Assembly (NCBI RefSeq): GCF_036088315.1
Contig: NZ_CP107996.1
Coordinates: 2,314,501 to 2,378,500 of the forward strand
Length of the DNA: 64,000 nucleotides
Direction of reading: 5' to 3'
Origin: Streptomyces sp. NBC_00344
GTDB lineage: Bacteria; Actinomycetota; Actinomycetes; Streptomycetales; Streptomycetaceae
Position numbers and translations under genes: made by a program. Below the pieces are notes generated by a model that saw nothing but the letters and a program-made list of their open reading frames with translations, did no database searches and was not told the DNA's origin. Each line of letters opens with the position of its first letter. Positions within the stretch are counted from its first letter, which is position 1. Below, one piece after another: positions 1 through 8,427 of this stretch.

Positions 1-294
1 GCCTGCGTCCAGCTGGGTCATGTCCAGATAGAGCACCCGCTTGCGGAAGCCCTGCGGGGTCGCGGGTGACCCGTTGTGCGGCACCTGGGGCGGGAGCAGG
101 GACACCGTGTCGCGCGGGGTGCCGTGCTCATGACGGTCCAGGTCGTAGCGGACCGCTCCGTCGTCGACGATCAGCAGCGTCCAGGCGTCATGGACGTGCA
201 TGGGATAGGTGTGCTCGGTGAAGCGGGCATGGAAGACCTCCACGACACCCGCGACCGGCGGGCGCCATGCGGAGATCTGCTGCCGGGCCACCAT
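1..294 (-). CDS. AraC-family transcriptional regulator, N-terminal part (runs off left edge)
   Basis: Only the N-terminal 98 residues are in the window. They form an AraC-type sensing cupin: a start MVARQQISAW, then HTYPMHVHDAWTLLIVDDG, a Tyr/Asp-rich strand and a LLPPQVPHNG turn, typical of the arabinose-binding-like domain. The C-terminal helix-turn-helix lies outside the window, so the family call rests on the sensor domain alone. The ATG at 294 is preceded by TACGTT (301-306 on the plus-strand numbering) with a six-base gap, which fits a leaderless transcript; no Shine-Dalgarno sequence is visible. It is divergent from the DUF2000 gene, a pairing that suggests the regulator controls that gene (inference). 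Confidence 0.75.
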   Translation of the reverse strand, partial: MVARQQISAWRPPVAGVVEVFHARFTEHTYPMHVHDAWTLLIVDDGAVRYDLDRHEHGTPRDTVSLLPPQVPHNGSPATPQGFRKRVLYLDMTQLDAG

Positions 295-343
295 GCAAGG
301 AACGTACAAGACGGCGCGGCGGGGCAGGCCGCAGTCTCGAGGC
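295..343. promoter_or_regulatory. Short divergent promoter region between the AraC gene and the DUF2000 gene
   Basis: Only 49 bases separate the two divergent starts. TACGTT read on the minus strand (301-306) is a good -10 for the regulator gene, six bases before its ATG. A weak purine run (CGAGGC) precedes the DUF2000 ATG at 344. Two promoters must overlap here, so binding of one protein could affect both genes. Confidence 0.4.
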
Positions 344-799
344 ATGAGAACCGAGAACGCCCCGGACACCCGGCGCGATGACGCCCCCGTCCGCTTCGAC
401 ACCAAGATCGCTGTGCTGCTCCGCGACGATCTGGAGACCTGGCAGCGGCTGAACGTGACGGCCTTCCTGGTCAGCGGTCTCGGGCCCGCGGTGCCCGAGG
501 TGATCGGCGAACCGTACGCGGACGCCGACGGCACCGCCTATCTGCCGATGTTCCGGCAGCCGGTGCTGGTCTTCGAGGGCAGCAAGGAGACCCTGACGGC
601 CGCGCACGGCCGGGCCCTGTCCCGCGCCCTGCCGAGGGCGGTCTTCACCCGTGATCTCTTCGCCACCGGCAATGACCGCGACAACCGCGCCGCCGTGGCG
701 GCGGTGGGCGGGGCACAGCTCGACCTGGTGGGGCTGGCCGTGTACGGGCCGCGCAATGCCGTGGACAAGGTGCTCAAGGGTGCCCGGATGCACCCCTGA
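344..799 (+). CDS. DUF2000 family protein
   Basis: A 151-residue cytoplasmic protein with the DUF2000 pattern: a FDTKIAVLLRDDLETWQRLN start, a NVTAFLVSGLG segment, and conserved VFEGSKETL and VGLAVYGPRNAVDKVLKGARMHP blocks at the end. DUF2000 proteins have a peptidyl-tRNA-hydrolase-II-like fold but no proven reaction, so no function is assigned. I chose the ATG at 344 over the longer reading from 209 because the conserved domain starts just after it and the upstream part overlaps the divergent regulator. Confidence 0.8.
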   Translation: MRTENAPDTRRDDAPVRFDTKIAVLLRDDLETWQRLNVTAFLVSGLGPAVPEVIGEPYADADGTAYLPMFRQPVLVFEGSKETLTAAHGRALSRALPRAVFTRDLFATGNDRDNRAAVAAVGGAQLDLVGLAVYGPRNAVDKVLKGARMHP

Positions 800-883
800 G
801 CCGGTACAGGCGCAGCCGCGGTGCAAGGACGGCCGGTGCGGCCACAACCCCCATGCGGGGACGGGCGGCGGGTGCGGGGCGGC

Positions 884-910
884 CGGTGGAGGGACGGCGG
901 CCGTCCACCG
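884..910. terminator. Hairpin between convergent genes
   Basis: CGGTGGA and TCCACCG arms with an inner CGG/CCG pairing and a small bulge, GC-rich and without a T-tract, as is usual in Streptomyces. It lies between the convergent DUF2000 and response-regulator genes and could serve both. Confidence 0.45.
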
Positions 911-916
911 CGTGCC

Positions 917-1522
917 TCAGAGCCAGCCCTTCTCCCGCGCGATGCGTACCGCCTCGGCGCGGTTGCGCGCCGTCAGCTTCTGAATGGCGGTCGAGAGGTA
1001 GTTCCGGACCGTGCCCTGGGACAGGTGCAGGGCGGCGGCCAGCTCCGCGTTGGTGGAACCGTCGGCCGCCGCGCGCAGCACATCGCGCTCGCGGTCGGTC
1101 AGCGGGTTCGCCCCGTCCGAGAGGGCCGCAGCCGCCAGGGTGGGGTCGATGACGCGTTCGCCTGCCAGCACTCTCCGCACCGCCGATGCCAGTTGGGACG
1201 CCGGGGCGTCCTTGACCAGAAAGGCGTGGGCGCCCGACTCCATCGCGCGGCGGAGATAGCCGGGGCGGCCGAAGGTGGTGAGGACGACGACCTTGAGCGC
1301 GGGAAGCTCGCGCTGCAGTACCGCTGCCGCTTCGATACCGGTCATACCCGGCATCTCGATGTCGAGCAGGGCGACATCCACGGCACCGGCGCGTGCGGCG
1401 GCCAGCACCTCGTCGCCGCGGGCCACCTGGGCGACGACCTCGAAGTCCGGTTCCAGACCGAGCAGCGCGGCGAGGGCCTCCCGGACCATGGACTGGTCCT
1501 CGGCGAGCAAGAGCCTGATCAT
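917..1522 (-). CDS. NarL/LuxR-family response regulator
   Basis: A 201-residue two-component regulator. The receiver domain (about 1-120) has the acidic pair around D9, phospho-acceptor D54 in LLDIEMPGM, and a conserved Lys in the FLVKDA loop. The C-terminal LuxR helix-turn-helix (about 137-201) reads LTDRERDVLRAAADG..NAELAAALHLSQGTVRNYLS. Its ATG overlaps the TGA of the upstream kinase gene (ATGA at 1519-1522), so the two are translationally coupled and surely partners. The arrangement ABC ATPase, permease, kinase, regulator resembles DesKR/LiaRS-like membrane-stress modules. The signal is not readable from sequence. Confidence 0.93.
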   Translation of the reverse strand: MIRLLLAEDQSMVREALAALLGLEPDFEVVAQVARGDEVLAAARAGAVDVALLDIEMPGMTGIEAAAVLQRELPALKVVVLTTFGRPGYLRRAMESGAHAFLVKDAPASQLASAVRRVLAGERVIDPTLAAAALSDGANPLTDRERDVLRAAADGSTNAELAAALHLSQGTVRNYLSTAIQKLTARNRAEAVRIAREKGWL

Positions 1523-2670
1523 GCCCCGGATCCTATGGGGACCCGCACGGTGAGTGTGAAGCCCCGGTCGGCCTCCGTGCTGAGCGAGCCGCCCACTGTG
1601 AGCAGGCGTTCCGTCAGACCGGTGAGACCGTTGCCGTGAGCGGCGACGGCGGCGTTCCTGCCGTCGTCCCTGACCCTGAGCTCGCAGCGGCGGCCGTCGA
1701 GGGTCTGGCGTGCGGTGAGCGTGACCGTGCAGTGCCGGGCCCCGCTGTGGCGCACCACGTTCGTGATGCCCTCCCGCAGCGCCCAGGCCAGCACCGTCTC
1801 CTCTTCGGCGGAGAGCCCGTCGACATCGCACTCGGGTGGCACGTCCGCCGTGATTCCTGCCGCCGCCAGCGCGGTACGGGCTCCGGCCAGTTCCCCCGGC
1901 AGGGTCGGGCGGCGGTATCCGGTGACCGCCTCCCGCACGTCCGTCAGCGCCTGCCTGCTGACCTGCTCGATATCGGCGACCTGCGCCGCCGCCATGTCCG
2001 GGCGGTCCGGCAGCATCCGGCCGGCGAGTTCGGACTTGAGGGTGATCAGCGACAGCGAGTGGCCGAGGAGGTCATGAAGGTCACGGGCCATCCGCAGGCG
2101 CTCCTCGTTCGCGGCGAGCTGGGCGACCGTGGCGCGGGCAGCTTTCAGCTCGACCGTCGTACGCACCAGTTGGCGCACCCCGGTCATCGCGAATCCGCCC
2201 AGCAGGGCAGGGACGAGCAGCGGGACGGCGTCCTTCACGACGTGGGCGTCGGGCAGCGCGAGCAGGCACATCAGCGCGGTGACACCGAGGATGGCCCAGG
2301 AGGCGGTCCGCAGGGGCAGTACCGCCCCGCAGCTCACCGCCACGTACACGAAGAGGACGAGCCACGCGGAACCGAGAGCGAGGGCGAGTCCGAGGGCGAG
2401 CAGACCCAGGAACGCCAGGGCCCCGTAGACCGCCCGCGGCGAGAGGGTGCGGGCGGTCTGCCGGAAGACCAGCACCAGGTAGGCGGCGACGAAGACGGCC
2501 AGCCCGGTCCAGCCGGAAACCTCCTGGACGGTGCTGCGGCCGCCGTCCAGGAGGTCGTCGACCGGGGCGCTCATGAAGATCAGCCAGATGCCGATCCAGA
2601 GCATCTTGGCACCGGCCTGCCGGATGTTCGACGGCACCCTGCCGATGCCGACGACGCGTTCCTCGTTCAC
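1519..2670 (-). CDS. NarL-type sensor histidine kinase
   Basis: A 383-residue membrane kinase. Five or six hydrophobic helices (about 22-160) are followed by a HisKA_3 dimerisation domain with phospho-acceptor H199 in ARDLHDLLGHSLSL, and a HATPase domain with LREGITNVVRHSG (N box) and a NGLTGLTERL G-box region. The GTG start at 2670 overlaps the permease stop codon (GTGA), and the stop overlaps the regulator ATG, so permease, kinase and regulator are coupled. A longer reading upstream would run through the permease gene and is rejected. No extracellular sensor domain is visible, consistent with intramembrane sensing. Confidence 0.92.
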   Translation of the reverse strand: MNEERVVGIGRVPSNIRQAGAKMLWIGIWLIFMSAPVDDLLDGGRSTVQEVSGWTGLAVFVAAYLVLVFRQTARTLSPRAVYGALAFLGLLALGLALALGSAWLVLFVYVAVSCGAVLPLRTASWAILGVTALMCLLALPDAHVVKDAVPLLVPALLGGFAMTGVRQLVRTTVELKAARATVAQLAANEERLRMARDLHDLLGHSLSLITLKSELAGRMLPDRPDMAAAQVADIEQVSRQALTDVREAVTGYRRPTLPGELAGARTALAAAGITADVPPECDVDGLSAEEETVLAWALREGITNVVRHSGARHCTVTLTARQTLDGRRCELRVRDDGRNAAVAAHGNGLTGLTERLLTVGGSLSTEADRGFTLTVRVPIGSGA

Positions 2671-3407
2671 GCCTTCAGTGTGTCCTTCCGGTACAGCCAG
2701 GCGGCGCCGCCGGCGAAGAGCAGGAAGTAGACGAAGAGGATGCCGACGTCCTTGGCATGCGGGGAACCGCCCAGCTCGATGGACTGGCCGAGGGCGGCGT
2801 ACGCGTGCGTGGGCAGCCATTCCGCGATGTTCTGCAGCCACTGGGGGAAGATCGAGGTGGGCATCCAGAGGCCGCCGAGGATGGAGAGGCCGAAGTAGAT
2901 GATCATCGTGATCGGGCGGACCGCGTCACCGCTGGCGATGTAGCCGATCGCGACGCCGAGCGCGGCGAAGACCAGGCTGCCGGCCCAGATGACACCGGTC
3001 AGGGCCAGCCACTGCCAGGTGTCGAACCGTACGTGCTTGGCGGATGCGGAGACCACGAAGACCACGACGATGCAGGGCAGTGTCACCACTCCCGCGCTGG
3101 CGATCTTCGCCAGCACATAGCCACGGCCCGGCAGCGAGGTGAGGCGCAACTGGCGGACCCAGCCCTTCTCGCGTTCCTTGGCGATGCGCTCGCTGTTGCC
3201 CATCAGTACGGCGGTGAGCGCGCCGAAGGAGGCCATGGCGACCACGTAGAAGTTCTGCAGGGTCAGATCGGTGCCGGCAACCTTGGCGGTCGACGACTGT
3301 CCGCCTGCGATCAGCAGGTAGAGCGCCGACGGGTAGATGACCGAGAAGAACATGAACTTCTTGTTGCGCAGCGTTCTGGCGATCTCGAGCTTGATCAGGG
3401 TCCTCAT
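2667..3407 (-). CDS. ABC-2 type transporter permease
   Basis: A 246-residue polytopic membrane protein with six predicted helices and the ABC-2 signature: an N-terminal LIKLEIARTLRNKKF cytoplasmic helix, an EREKGWVRQLRLTSLPG elbow, and ILGGLWMPTSIFPQWLQNIAEWLPTHA between the last helices. It pairs with the ATPase encoded just upstream (four-base overlap at 3404-3407) to form an exporter. The usual cargo of the group is a lipid, drug or peptide; nothing here narrows it. Co-transcription with a kinase/regulator pair suggests an envelope-stress or antibiotic-detoxification module. Confidence 0.92.
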   Translation of the reverse strand: MRTLIKLEIARTLRNKKFMFFSVIYPSALYLLIAGGQSSTAKVAGTDLTLQNFYVVAMASFGALTAVLMGNSERIAKEREKGWVRQLRLTSLPGRGYVLAKIASAGVVTLPCIVVVFVVSASAKHVRFDTWQWLALTGVIWAGSLVFAALGVAIGYIASGDAVRPITMIIYFGLSILGGLWMPTSIFPQWLQNIAEWLPTHAYAALGQSIELGGSPHAKDVGILFVYFLLFAGGAAWLYRKDTLKA

Positions 3408-4348
3408 ACTGCTTTGGCCTCCTCGGCCTCCGTGATGGCGACGAATGCCTGCTCCAGGCCGAGACCCGCGACTTCGAGGTTGCGGGGGAAGACTCCGAGT
3501 CCGTAGAGCGCGTGCACGGTTGCGTCGGCGTCCGTCGACTGGATACGGACCGTGCGGCCCGACCCCGCGGCTGAGCCGTTGCCGGAGACGGTGAAGGCGG
3601 TAAGGAAGGGGAGTCCGCGCAGTTCGGCCTCGTCTATGACGCCTTCGAGGTCGAAGGCGATCCGGCGGGCGCCGGCCTTCGCCTTGATCTCCGAGGCGGT
3701 GCCGTCGGCCAGCAGCCGGCCCTTGTGCAGGACGAGGACGCGGTCGGCGATCGCGTCGGCCTCCTCCAGGTAGTGGGTGGCGAAGAGCACCGTACGGCCC
3801 TGGTCGGCCTGTTCCCGCATGGTGGCCCAGAAGGCCTGGCGCGCGGAGACGTCCATCCCGGTGGTCGGCTCGTCGAGGACGATCAGATCGTTGTCGCCGG
3901 CCGTGGCCAGGGCAAAACGGACTCGCTGTTCCTGGCCGCCGGAGAGCTTGTTGACCAGGCGGTCGCCGATCTGGCCGATCCCGGCGCGCTCGAGCACCTC
4001 TTCGACGGGGCGGGGATGGCGGTGCAGATCACAGGCCAGCTTCACCAGTTCGCGTACCTTGACCTCCTCCATCAGCCCGCCGCTCTGCAGCATCGCGCCG
4101 ACCCGGCCGTCCCTGATGGCCTGTTCGGGGGTGGTGCCGAAGATCCGCACGGTGCCCGAGTCGGCGTTGCGGAGGCCGAGCAGGAGATCGAGGGTCGAGG
4201 ACTTGCCCGCTCCGTTCGGTCCCAGGAGTGCAACGGTCTCACCGGGGTGCAGTTCGAGCGAGAGCCCGGCCACGGCGTGGACCTGGCCGTAGCTCTTGTT
4301 CACATTCTCGAAGCTCACCACCGCGGTGGGAGCGCCTGTCGTCGTCAT
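3404..4348 (-). CDS. ABC transporter ATP-binding protein (exporter type)
   Basis: A 314-residue nucleotide-binding subunit: Walker A GPNGAGKS near residue 45, a Q-loop before LMEEVKVREL, signature LSGGQEQRVRFALA, Walker B NDLIVLDEPTTGMD, and a switch His in FATHYLEEAD. A C-terminal extension of about 90 residues follows, as in DrrA/CcmA-like exporters. I chose MTTTGAP (4348) because the ABC domain starts right after it; an in-frame start at 4369 is possible. It is the first gene of the four-gene coupled operon running down to 917. Confidence 0.92.
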   Translation of the reverse strand: MTTTGAPTAVVSFENVNKSYGQVHAVAGLSLELHPGETVALLGPNGAGKSSTLDLLLGLRNADSGTVRIFGTTPEQAIRDGRVGAMLQSGGLMEEVKVRELVKLACDLHRHPRPVEEVLERAGIGQIGDRLVNKLSGGQEQRVRFALATAGDNDLIVLDEPTTGMDVSARQAFWATMREQADQGRTVLFATHYLEEADAIADRVLVLHKGRLLADGTASEIKAKAGARRIAFDLEGVIDEAELRGLPFLTAFTVSGNGSAAGSGRTVRIQSTDADATVHALYGLGVFPRNLEVAGLGLEQAFVAITEAEEAKAV

Positions 4349-4407
4349 GGAACCAGGTTGCCGCACCACGGCCCCCCGGTGGCAGAGCAGCTTGTCGTGG
4401 ATCGGCG

Positions 4408-4421
4408 ATGACAGATGTCAT
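4408..4421. promoter_or_regulatory. Perfect palindrome upstream of the exporter/two-component operon
   Basis: ATGACA-GA-TGTCAT lies about 60 bases upstream of the first start codon of the operon. NarL-family regulators bind short TGAC/GTCA inverted repeats, so this is a reasonable autoregulatory site for the regulator encoded at 917-1522. The link is inference. Confidence 0.5.
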
Positions 4422-4450
4422 GGCGGATGCGTGACACGGGTCCGGGCATG

Positions 4451-4488
4451 ACAGGACCCCTGACCGGCACTTCGGTCAGGGGTCCTGT
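4451..4488 (-). terminator. Strong intrinsic terminator-type hairpin
   Basis: A perfect 16-base-pair stem (ACAGGACCCCTGACCG and its complement) with a six-base loop. It lies about 65 bases past the stop codon of the peptidoglycan-binding protein gene and upstream of the exporter operon, so it separates the two transcription units. Confidence 0.85.
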
Positions 4489-4554
4489 CGGACGGTTCGG
4501 CCGGCTCGGACCGGTGGGCCCGGACCGGTGAGCTGAGCCGCGGGCTCGGTACGG

Positions 4555-6444
4555 TCAGCTCGGGTCGAGCTCGATCGTGGCCGTGCGTTCCACCGAGGTC
4601 TTGCCGAGCAGGGCGGTCTGCATGGCGTGCGCCACATCGTCCGCCGTGACCTGGTGCTTCTTGCCGTCGCCCTTGGTGATCATGATGCCGTCGAAGACCC
4701 CGTCGAGCAGCTGGGTGATCGCCGGCTTGTCGTAGTGCTCGACCAGCCTGCCGTTGACGGCCTGCATGGAGAGGATCTTCGGCAGTGAGCGCTCAGGGCC
4801 GAACTGGATCTGCTTGGCGCCTGCCTTGATCGTGATCAGACCGGACATCGCGGGCTTCGCGAACTCCTTCATCGCCCGGTCGATCTCCGCCTGGCTTATG
4901 GTCGGCTGCCGGGACACGACCGGCAGGACGACGGTGCGCCCCGAACCGGTCTGCACCTGGCTGCGGTACGCGTCCCGCACGGCGACCATCGACCTGTTGA
5001 CGTCCAGTGCCTTGCCCGCCTTGCCCGGCACGGCGACCGCCTTGCCCGGCTCGAACTTGACCGTGCCCTCCGAAGCGGAACCGGAGACGCCCGACAGATC
5101 GGTCAGGGCGACGCTCAGCTTCTCCTCGTCGGTCGGCAGGATCGGGTCGACGACGCGCTCGCCCCCAAAGAGCGAACCGATCACCGAGACCGGGTTGTAG
5201 TCGCTGCCCGCCGCTTGGCGCACGGTCGCCTGGGTGTCCAGGGAGAGACCGGCAGCGGCCGGCTTCAGCTGGGTCTTCCGGCCGTCGACGCTCAGCGGGA
5301 TGGGCGCGTTGACCCACTTGCCGAGAGCGGTGTCGAGCTTGTTGACCGCCTCGTCCCTGGTCCCGCCGCCGATGTCCACACCGAGGACGGTGGTGCCCTT
5401 GGGCACGTCGGAGTGGTTCATCAACAGGCCGGCTCCGTAAGCGATCCCGGCCAGCACCACCAGACCGCCGACGGCCGGCCCCAGCTTGGCGCGGCGCTTC
5501 CTGGCGGGCGCGGCAGGCCGGACCGGAGCGGGTCCGGGCGACGGAGCGGCCACGGCGGGGTTCGGCGAAGGCGCCGGGGTGTACGGCGAAGCACCGTCGG
5601 ACGGCCGGGACTTCGGATCGGGTCCGCCGGCGGGTCCTGGCGGGAACGGCGTACGGCGGTCCGGCGGAACCACCGGGATGCCGCTGTTCAGAGTGTGCCC
5701 CGAGACATTGCCGCCCGACGGGCCGAACGGACCGTCCTCGTCCTGACCGCCGGATCCCTGCGGCACGGGCCCCCGTTGTCCCGGCGGGAATTCCGTGGCC
5801 GGCAGCTGCGGTGTCAGTACGGCGGTGTCGTCGGACATCGGCGGCGGAACGGCACCCTGAGAACCGGTCGGACGGGTCTCCAGCGGCGGCTTCAGCGAAG
5901 CGGTGCCGGTGACCGGGCCGGTGGTCGGACCCGAGGGACCGGCGCCGCCGTCACCCGGACCACGCAGCGGGGACTCCGAGAAGTACGGCAGGTCGGGGCG
6001 CTTCCCGCCGGTGGGCGCCACGGGAGCGGGTACCTCCGGAGATGCGGCAGGTCCGGAGGGGGCCGCGGGCCTGCGCGGCGCGAACCAGTCACTGGTCTGC
6101 CGCTCGGCCGCCGCTTCCTCGGCCACCGGCTCCGGCTCGGGCTCCGGAGGGAGGTGTGTCGAACCGGTGCGCTCCGGATCGGGTCCGTCGGCGATGTTGC
6201 TCTGGCCCATGGGCGTACGCATCACGACCGGCGGGATCGGCCGCGAGCCAGGGATGTTGATCCGGATACGCGTGGTCAGCGTGGTCTCGGTTCTGGGCTC
6301 ATCCGGCTGCGGCTCGGGGGCCGGAGCCGGGGACGCGGCCTCCTCCGGAGACTGGCGGGTTCCGTACGGCGGCGTACCCGAGGGGTACGCGGCCCCGCCA
6401 CGCCCCTGGGGGCCGGTGGACGAACTGTCAGTTTCACGACTCAA
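4555..6444 (-). CDS. Membrane-anchored protein with PG_binding_4 repeats
   Basis: A 629-residue bitopic protein. Residues 1-315 are a long Pro/Gly/Ser-rich, probably disordered cytoplasmic region. One membrane helix (about 318-340, LGPAVGGLVVLAGIAYGAGLL) follows, and the extracytoplasmic C-terminus carries two putative peptidoglycan-binding (PF12229-like) units, seen in VPKGTTVLGVDIGGGTRDEA and LTDLSGVSGSASEGTVKF. PF12229 usually precedes a VanW domain, which is absent here: the protein ends soon after the second unit. The TTG at 6444 is chosen because GGGAGAA stands about seven bases upstream; an ATG at 6537 in the same frame is less likely. Probable role: cell-wall attachment or sensing. 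Confidence 0.8.
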   Translation of the reverse strand: MSRETDSSSTGPQGRGGAAYPSGTPPYGTRQSPEEAASPAPAPEPQPDEPRTETTLTTRIRINIPGSRPIPPVVMRTPMGQSNIADGPDPERTGSTHLPPEPEPEPVAEEAAAERQTSDWFAPRRPAAPSGPAASPEVPAPVAPTGGKRPDLPYFSESPLRGPGDGGAGPSGPTTGPVTGTASLKPPLETRPTGSQGAVPPPMSDDTAVLTPQLPATEFPPGQRGPVPQGSGGQDEDGPFGPSGGNVSGHTLNSGIPVVPPDRRTPFPPGPAGGPDPKSRPSDGASPYTPAPSPNPAVAAPSPGPAPVRPAAPARKRRAKLGPAVGGLVVLAGIAYGAGLLMNHSDVPKGTTVLGVDIGGGTRDEAVNKLDTALGKWVNAPIPLSVDGRKTQLKPAAAGLSLDTQATVRQAAGSDYNPVSVIGSLFGGERVVDPILPTDEEKLSVALTDLSGVSGSASEGTVKFEPGKAVAVPGKAGKALDVNRSMVAVRDAYRSQVQTGSGRTVVLPVVSRQPTISQAEIDRAMKEFAKPAMSGLITIKAGAKQIQFGPERSLPKILSMQAVNGRLVEHYDKPAITQLLDGVFDGIMITKGDGKKHQVTADDVAHAMQTALLGKTSVERTATIELDPS

Positions 6445-6608
6445 GGCAGGTTCTCCCGGTTGGCTCCGCCGCCCGTTCTTACTTGTGCGGGAGGTTCGGC
6501 GGCGCGCACCACCATACTGGCCGCGGCGCGATGGCACCCCATGCCCATGGGAATGAAAGCTTCCGACCTTGCGGCGAGTGCCTCCGGTTCATCGGGCGAA
6601 GCGGCACA

Positions 6609-7016
6609 TCACTTACCAGGTCGGGCGGATTCGGCACCCGGCCCAGGTGGCGTCCGCACGGTGGCACAGATCACAGCGGCCACCATGCCGCCGAGCAGGA
6701 AGACATAGGAGCCCACCCCTGCGCCGAAGACGAAGTCACCCTCGGGGCGGGTGGCGGTCAGCAGGATCACCGCGACCAGCCAGCCGAGGGCGGGCGCAGC
6801 CACTCCGATTCCGGTACCCGTGACGGTTCTGCCGCCGTAGAAGACCGCTGCCGCGCCGAGCAGGGCGAGCACCAGACCACCGGGGAGCCAGCCGGCCTGC
6901 ACCAGCGCGCCGGCGACGCCGGTCAGCGCGCCGAGGACGAGCAGCCCGAAGTAGGCCGCGATCCGGACCGCGTTCACGGGTCCCGCAACGCCACTTCCAC
7001 CCTGGTTCGTACTCAT
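6609..7016 (-). CDS. DUF6113 family membrane protein
   Basis: A 135-residue protein with four predicted transmembrane helices (AAYFGLLVLGALTGVAGALV, LVLALLGAAAVFYGG, LGWLVAVILLT, VGSYVFLLGGMVAAVICATV). The pattern matches the actinobacterial DUF6113 family, of unknown function. ATG 7016 follows a GAGAG purine run; a GTG at 7067, 15 bases after the mshB stop, would add 17 residues and is also possible. The close spacing indicates co-transcription with mshB. Confidence 0.75.
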   Translation of the reverse strand: MSTNQGGSGVAGPVNAVRIAAYFGLLVLGALTGVAGALVQAGWLPGGLVLALLGAAAVFYGGRTVTGTGIGVAAPALGWLVAVILLTATRPEGDFVFGAGVGSYVFLLGGMVAAVICATVRTPPGPGAESARPGK

Positions 7017-7082
7017 ATGTCCGCTCTCATCGATCTGCATCCGTCCGCTTTCGCGTGCCTCAGTCACCGGGACACCGCACCC

Positions 7083-7979
7083 TCAGGCGTCCGCTTCCGG
7101 GACTCCGGCGAAGAGATCAGTCTCGCGCCCGCCCTGAGGCGCACCCGAGGCGCCCCGCACCAATTCGTAGTACTCCCGCACGAAGAGCGGCTGCCCCAGG
7201 TCGTTGGAGAGCGCGAAGAAGGGGCCGTCCACCGCGATCTGGCTGGCGTGCGCGCGCATCGCCGCCGACTTGGCCGCGGCGAAACCGGCGCCGTCGATCT
7301 CCGCGGTGATCAGCGCATCGTCCACCACACCGGGCACGTCGCCGACGTCCGCGATCCCCGGGAAGCCGGCACCCGCGGCCCGCAGCCGCGCGAAGCCCTC
7401 CTCGACCACCGAACGGGGCACCCGGTTCCAGTAGATCTTCCCGATCGTGTGGGGCTCGCCGAGGTCCTGCCGGTGGGCACGGTCGCCCGCGAGCTCCGCG
7501 GCGCGCATGGCGACGCGGTGAGCCTGGATGTGATCGGGGTGGCCGTAGCCACCGTTCGGGTCGTAGGTCACCAGCACCTGCGGCCGCAGCGACCTGATCA
7601 CCTCGACGAGATGATCCGCCGCCTCGTCCACCGGGGTGTTCCAGAAGGCGCCCTCGCGGTGGTTCTGCTCGACGCCCATCATTCCGGAGTCCCGGAACCT
7701 GCCGGGGCCACCGAGAAAGCGATGGTCCTCGACGCCGAGCTCCCGCATCGCGGCGGCCAGTTCGCCGATGCGGTGCTCCCCCAGGCGGTCCTCCCTGTCG
7801 GACGCCAGATGGGCGAGCGCGGGCGGGATGACCTCACCCTCCTCGCCCAGCGTGCAGGTGACGAGGGTGACGTGGACACCTGCCGCCACGCAGGCGGCCA
7901 TGGTGGCACCGTTGTTGATCGACTCGTCGTCGGGATGCGCATGCACGAAGAGCAGGCGCCGGGCAGGGAGATCCGTCAT
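7083..7979 (-). CDS. mshB: MshB: GlcNAc-Ins deacetylase of mycothiol synthesis
   Basis: A 298-residue cytosolic zinc enzyme that removes the acetyl group from GlcNAc-inositol, the second step in making mycothiol, the main low-molecular-weight thiol of actinobacteria. The PIG-L/LmbE motif AHPDDE provides His15 and Asp18 as metal ligands and Asp17 as the likely base. The third ligand lies in GYGHPDH (His147/His150). The segments [13 protein letters not shown] and [11 protein letters not shown] are MshB-specific rather than generic PIG-L. TAGGCT six bases before the ATG suggests a leaderless mRNA. It lies in the same region as typA and an LpqW-like gene, as in mycobacteria. Confidence 0.95.
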   Translation of the reverse strand: MTDLPARRLLFVHAHPDDESINNGATMAACVAAGVHVTLVTCTLGEEGEVIPPALAHLASDREDRLGEHRIGELAAAMRELGVEDHRFLGGPGRFRDSGMMGVEQNHREGAFWNTPVDEAADHLVEVIRSLRPQVLVTYDPNGGYGHPDHIQAHRVAMRAAELAGDRAHRQDLGEPHTIGKIYWNRVPRSVVEEGFARLRAAGAGFPGIADVGDVPGVVDDALITAEIDGAGFAAAKSAAMRAHASQIAVDGPFFALSNDLGQPLFVREYYELVRGASGAPQGGRETDLFAGVPEADA

Positions 7980-8017
7980 GGGAACAGCCTACGAGCCGCT
8001 CCCGGACGGACGGACAT

Positions 8018-8212
8018 TCAGAACTTGATACCGCCGATCATCCCCGCCACGTTGGTGGTCAGGTCGTGGATCGTGGGCGCCACGGACGAGCTGGCCAGAT
8101 AGAAGCCCAGGAGCGCACAGACCACGGCATGTCCGGCTTTGAGCCCGGACTTCCTCACCATCAGCACGACGATGATCGTCAGCAGCACCACCGCCGAGAT
8201 CGAGAGTGCCAT
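8018..8212 (-). CDS. Small conserved membrane protein (64 aa)
   Basis: A 64-residue protein with an N-terminal membrane helix (SISAVVLLTIIVVLMV), a basic RKSGLKAGH turn, a second hydrophobic stretch (AVVCALLGFYLASS) and a soluble tail TIHDLTTNVAGMIGGIKF. I recognise this as a small protein recurrent in Streptomyces genomes with no assigned function. A good ribosome-binding site, GGAGGTGAA, precedes ATG 8212. It is monocistronic, 38 bases upstream of the mshB start. Confidence 0.75.
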   Translation of the reverse strand: MALSISAVVLLTIIVVLMVRKSGLKAGHAVVCALLGFYLASSSVAPTIHDLTTNVAGMIGGIKF

Positions 8213-8427
8213 GACGGTTCACCTCCACATGCGTACGTTCCAGGGGCATGACCACAACTGCCAGTAGCGTCATACCCACCTAGCGCTACGGATCATAACT
8301 ATCCGGGGCCGTGCATGATCGGTGCACGGCAGCACGAGGGGCGCATGCCACACGCTCCCGACAACATCGAACGGCAATTGCCCGCGGTCTGATATCCGCG
8401 TCCGCGGACAGCCCGTAGGTTCTGTCC
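8213..8427. promoter_or_regulatory. Divergent promoter region before the S9 peptidase gene
   Basis: It holds an inverted repeat CCGTGCA-(7)-TGCACGG (8309-8329) and, at 8416-8421, TAGGTT placed six bases before ATG 8428. That is the spacing of a leaderless promoter. No Shine-Dalgarno sequence precedes the ATG. Confidence 0.5.
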
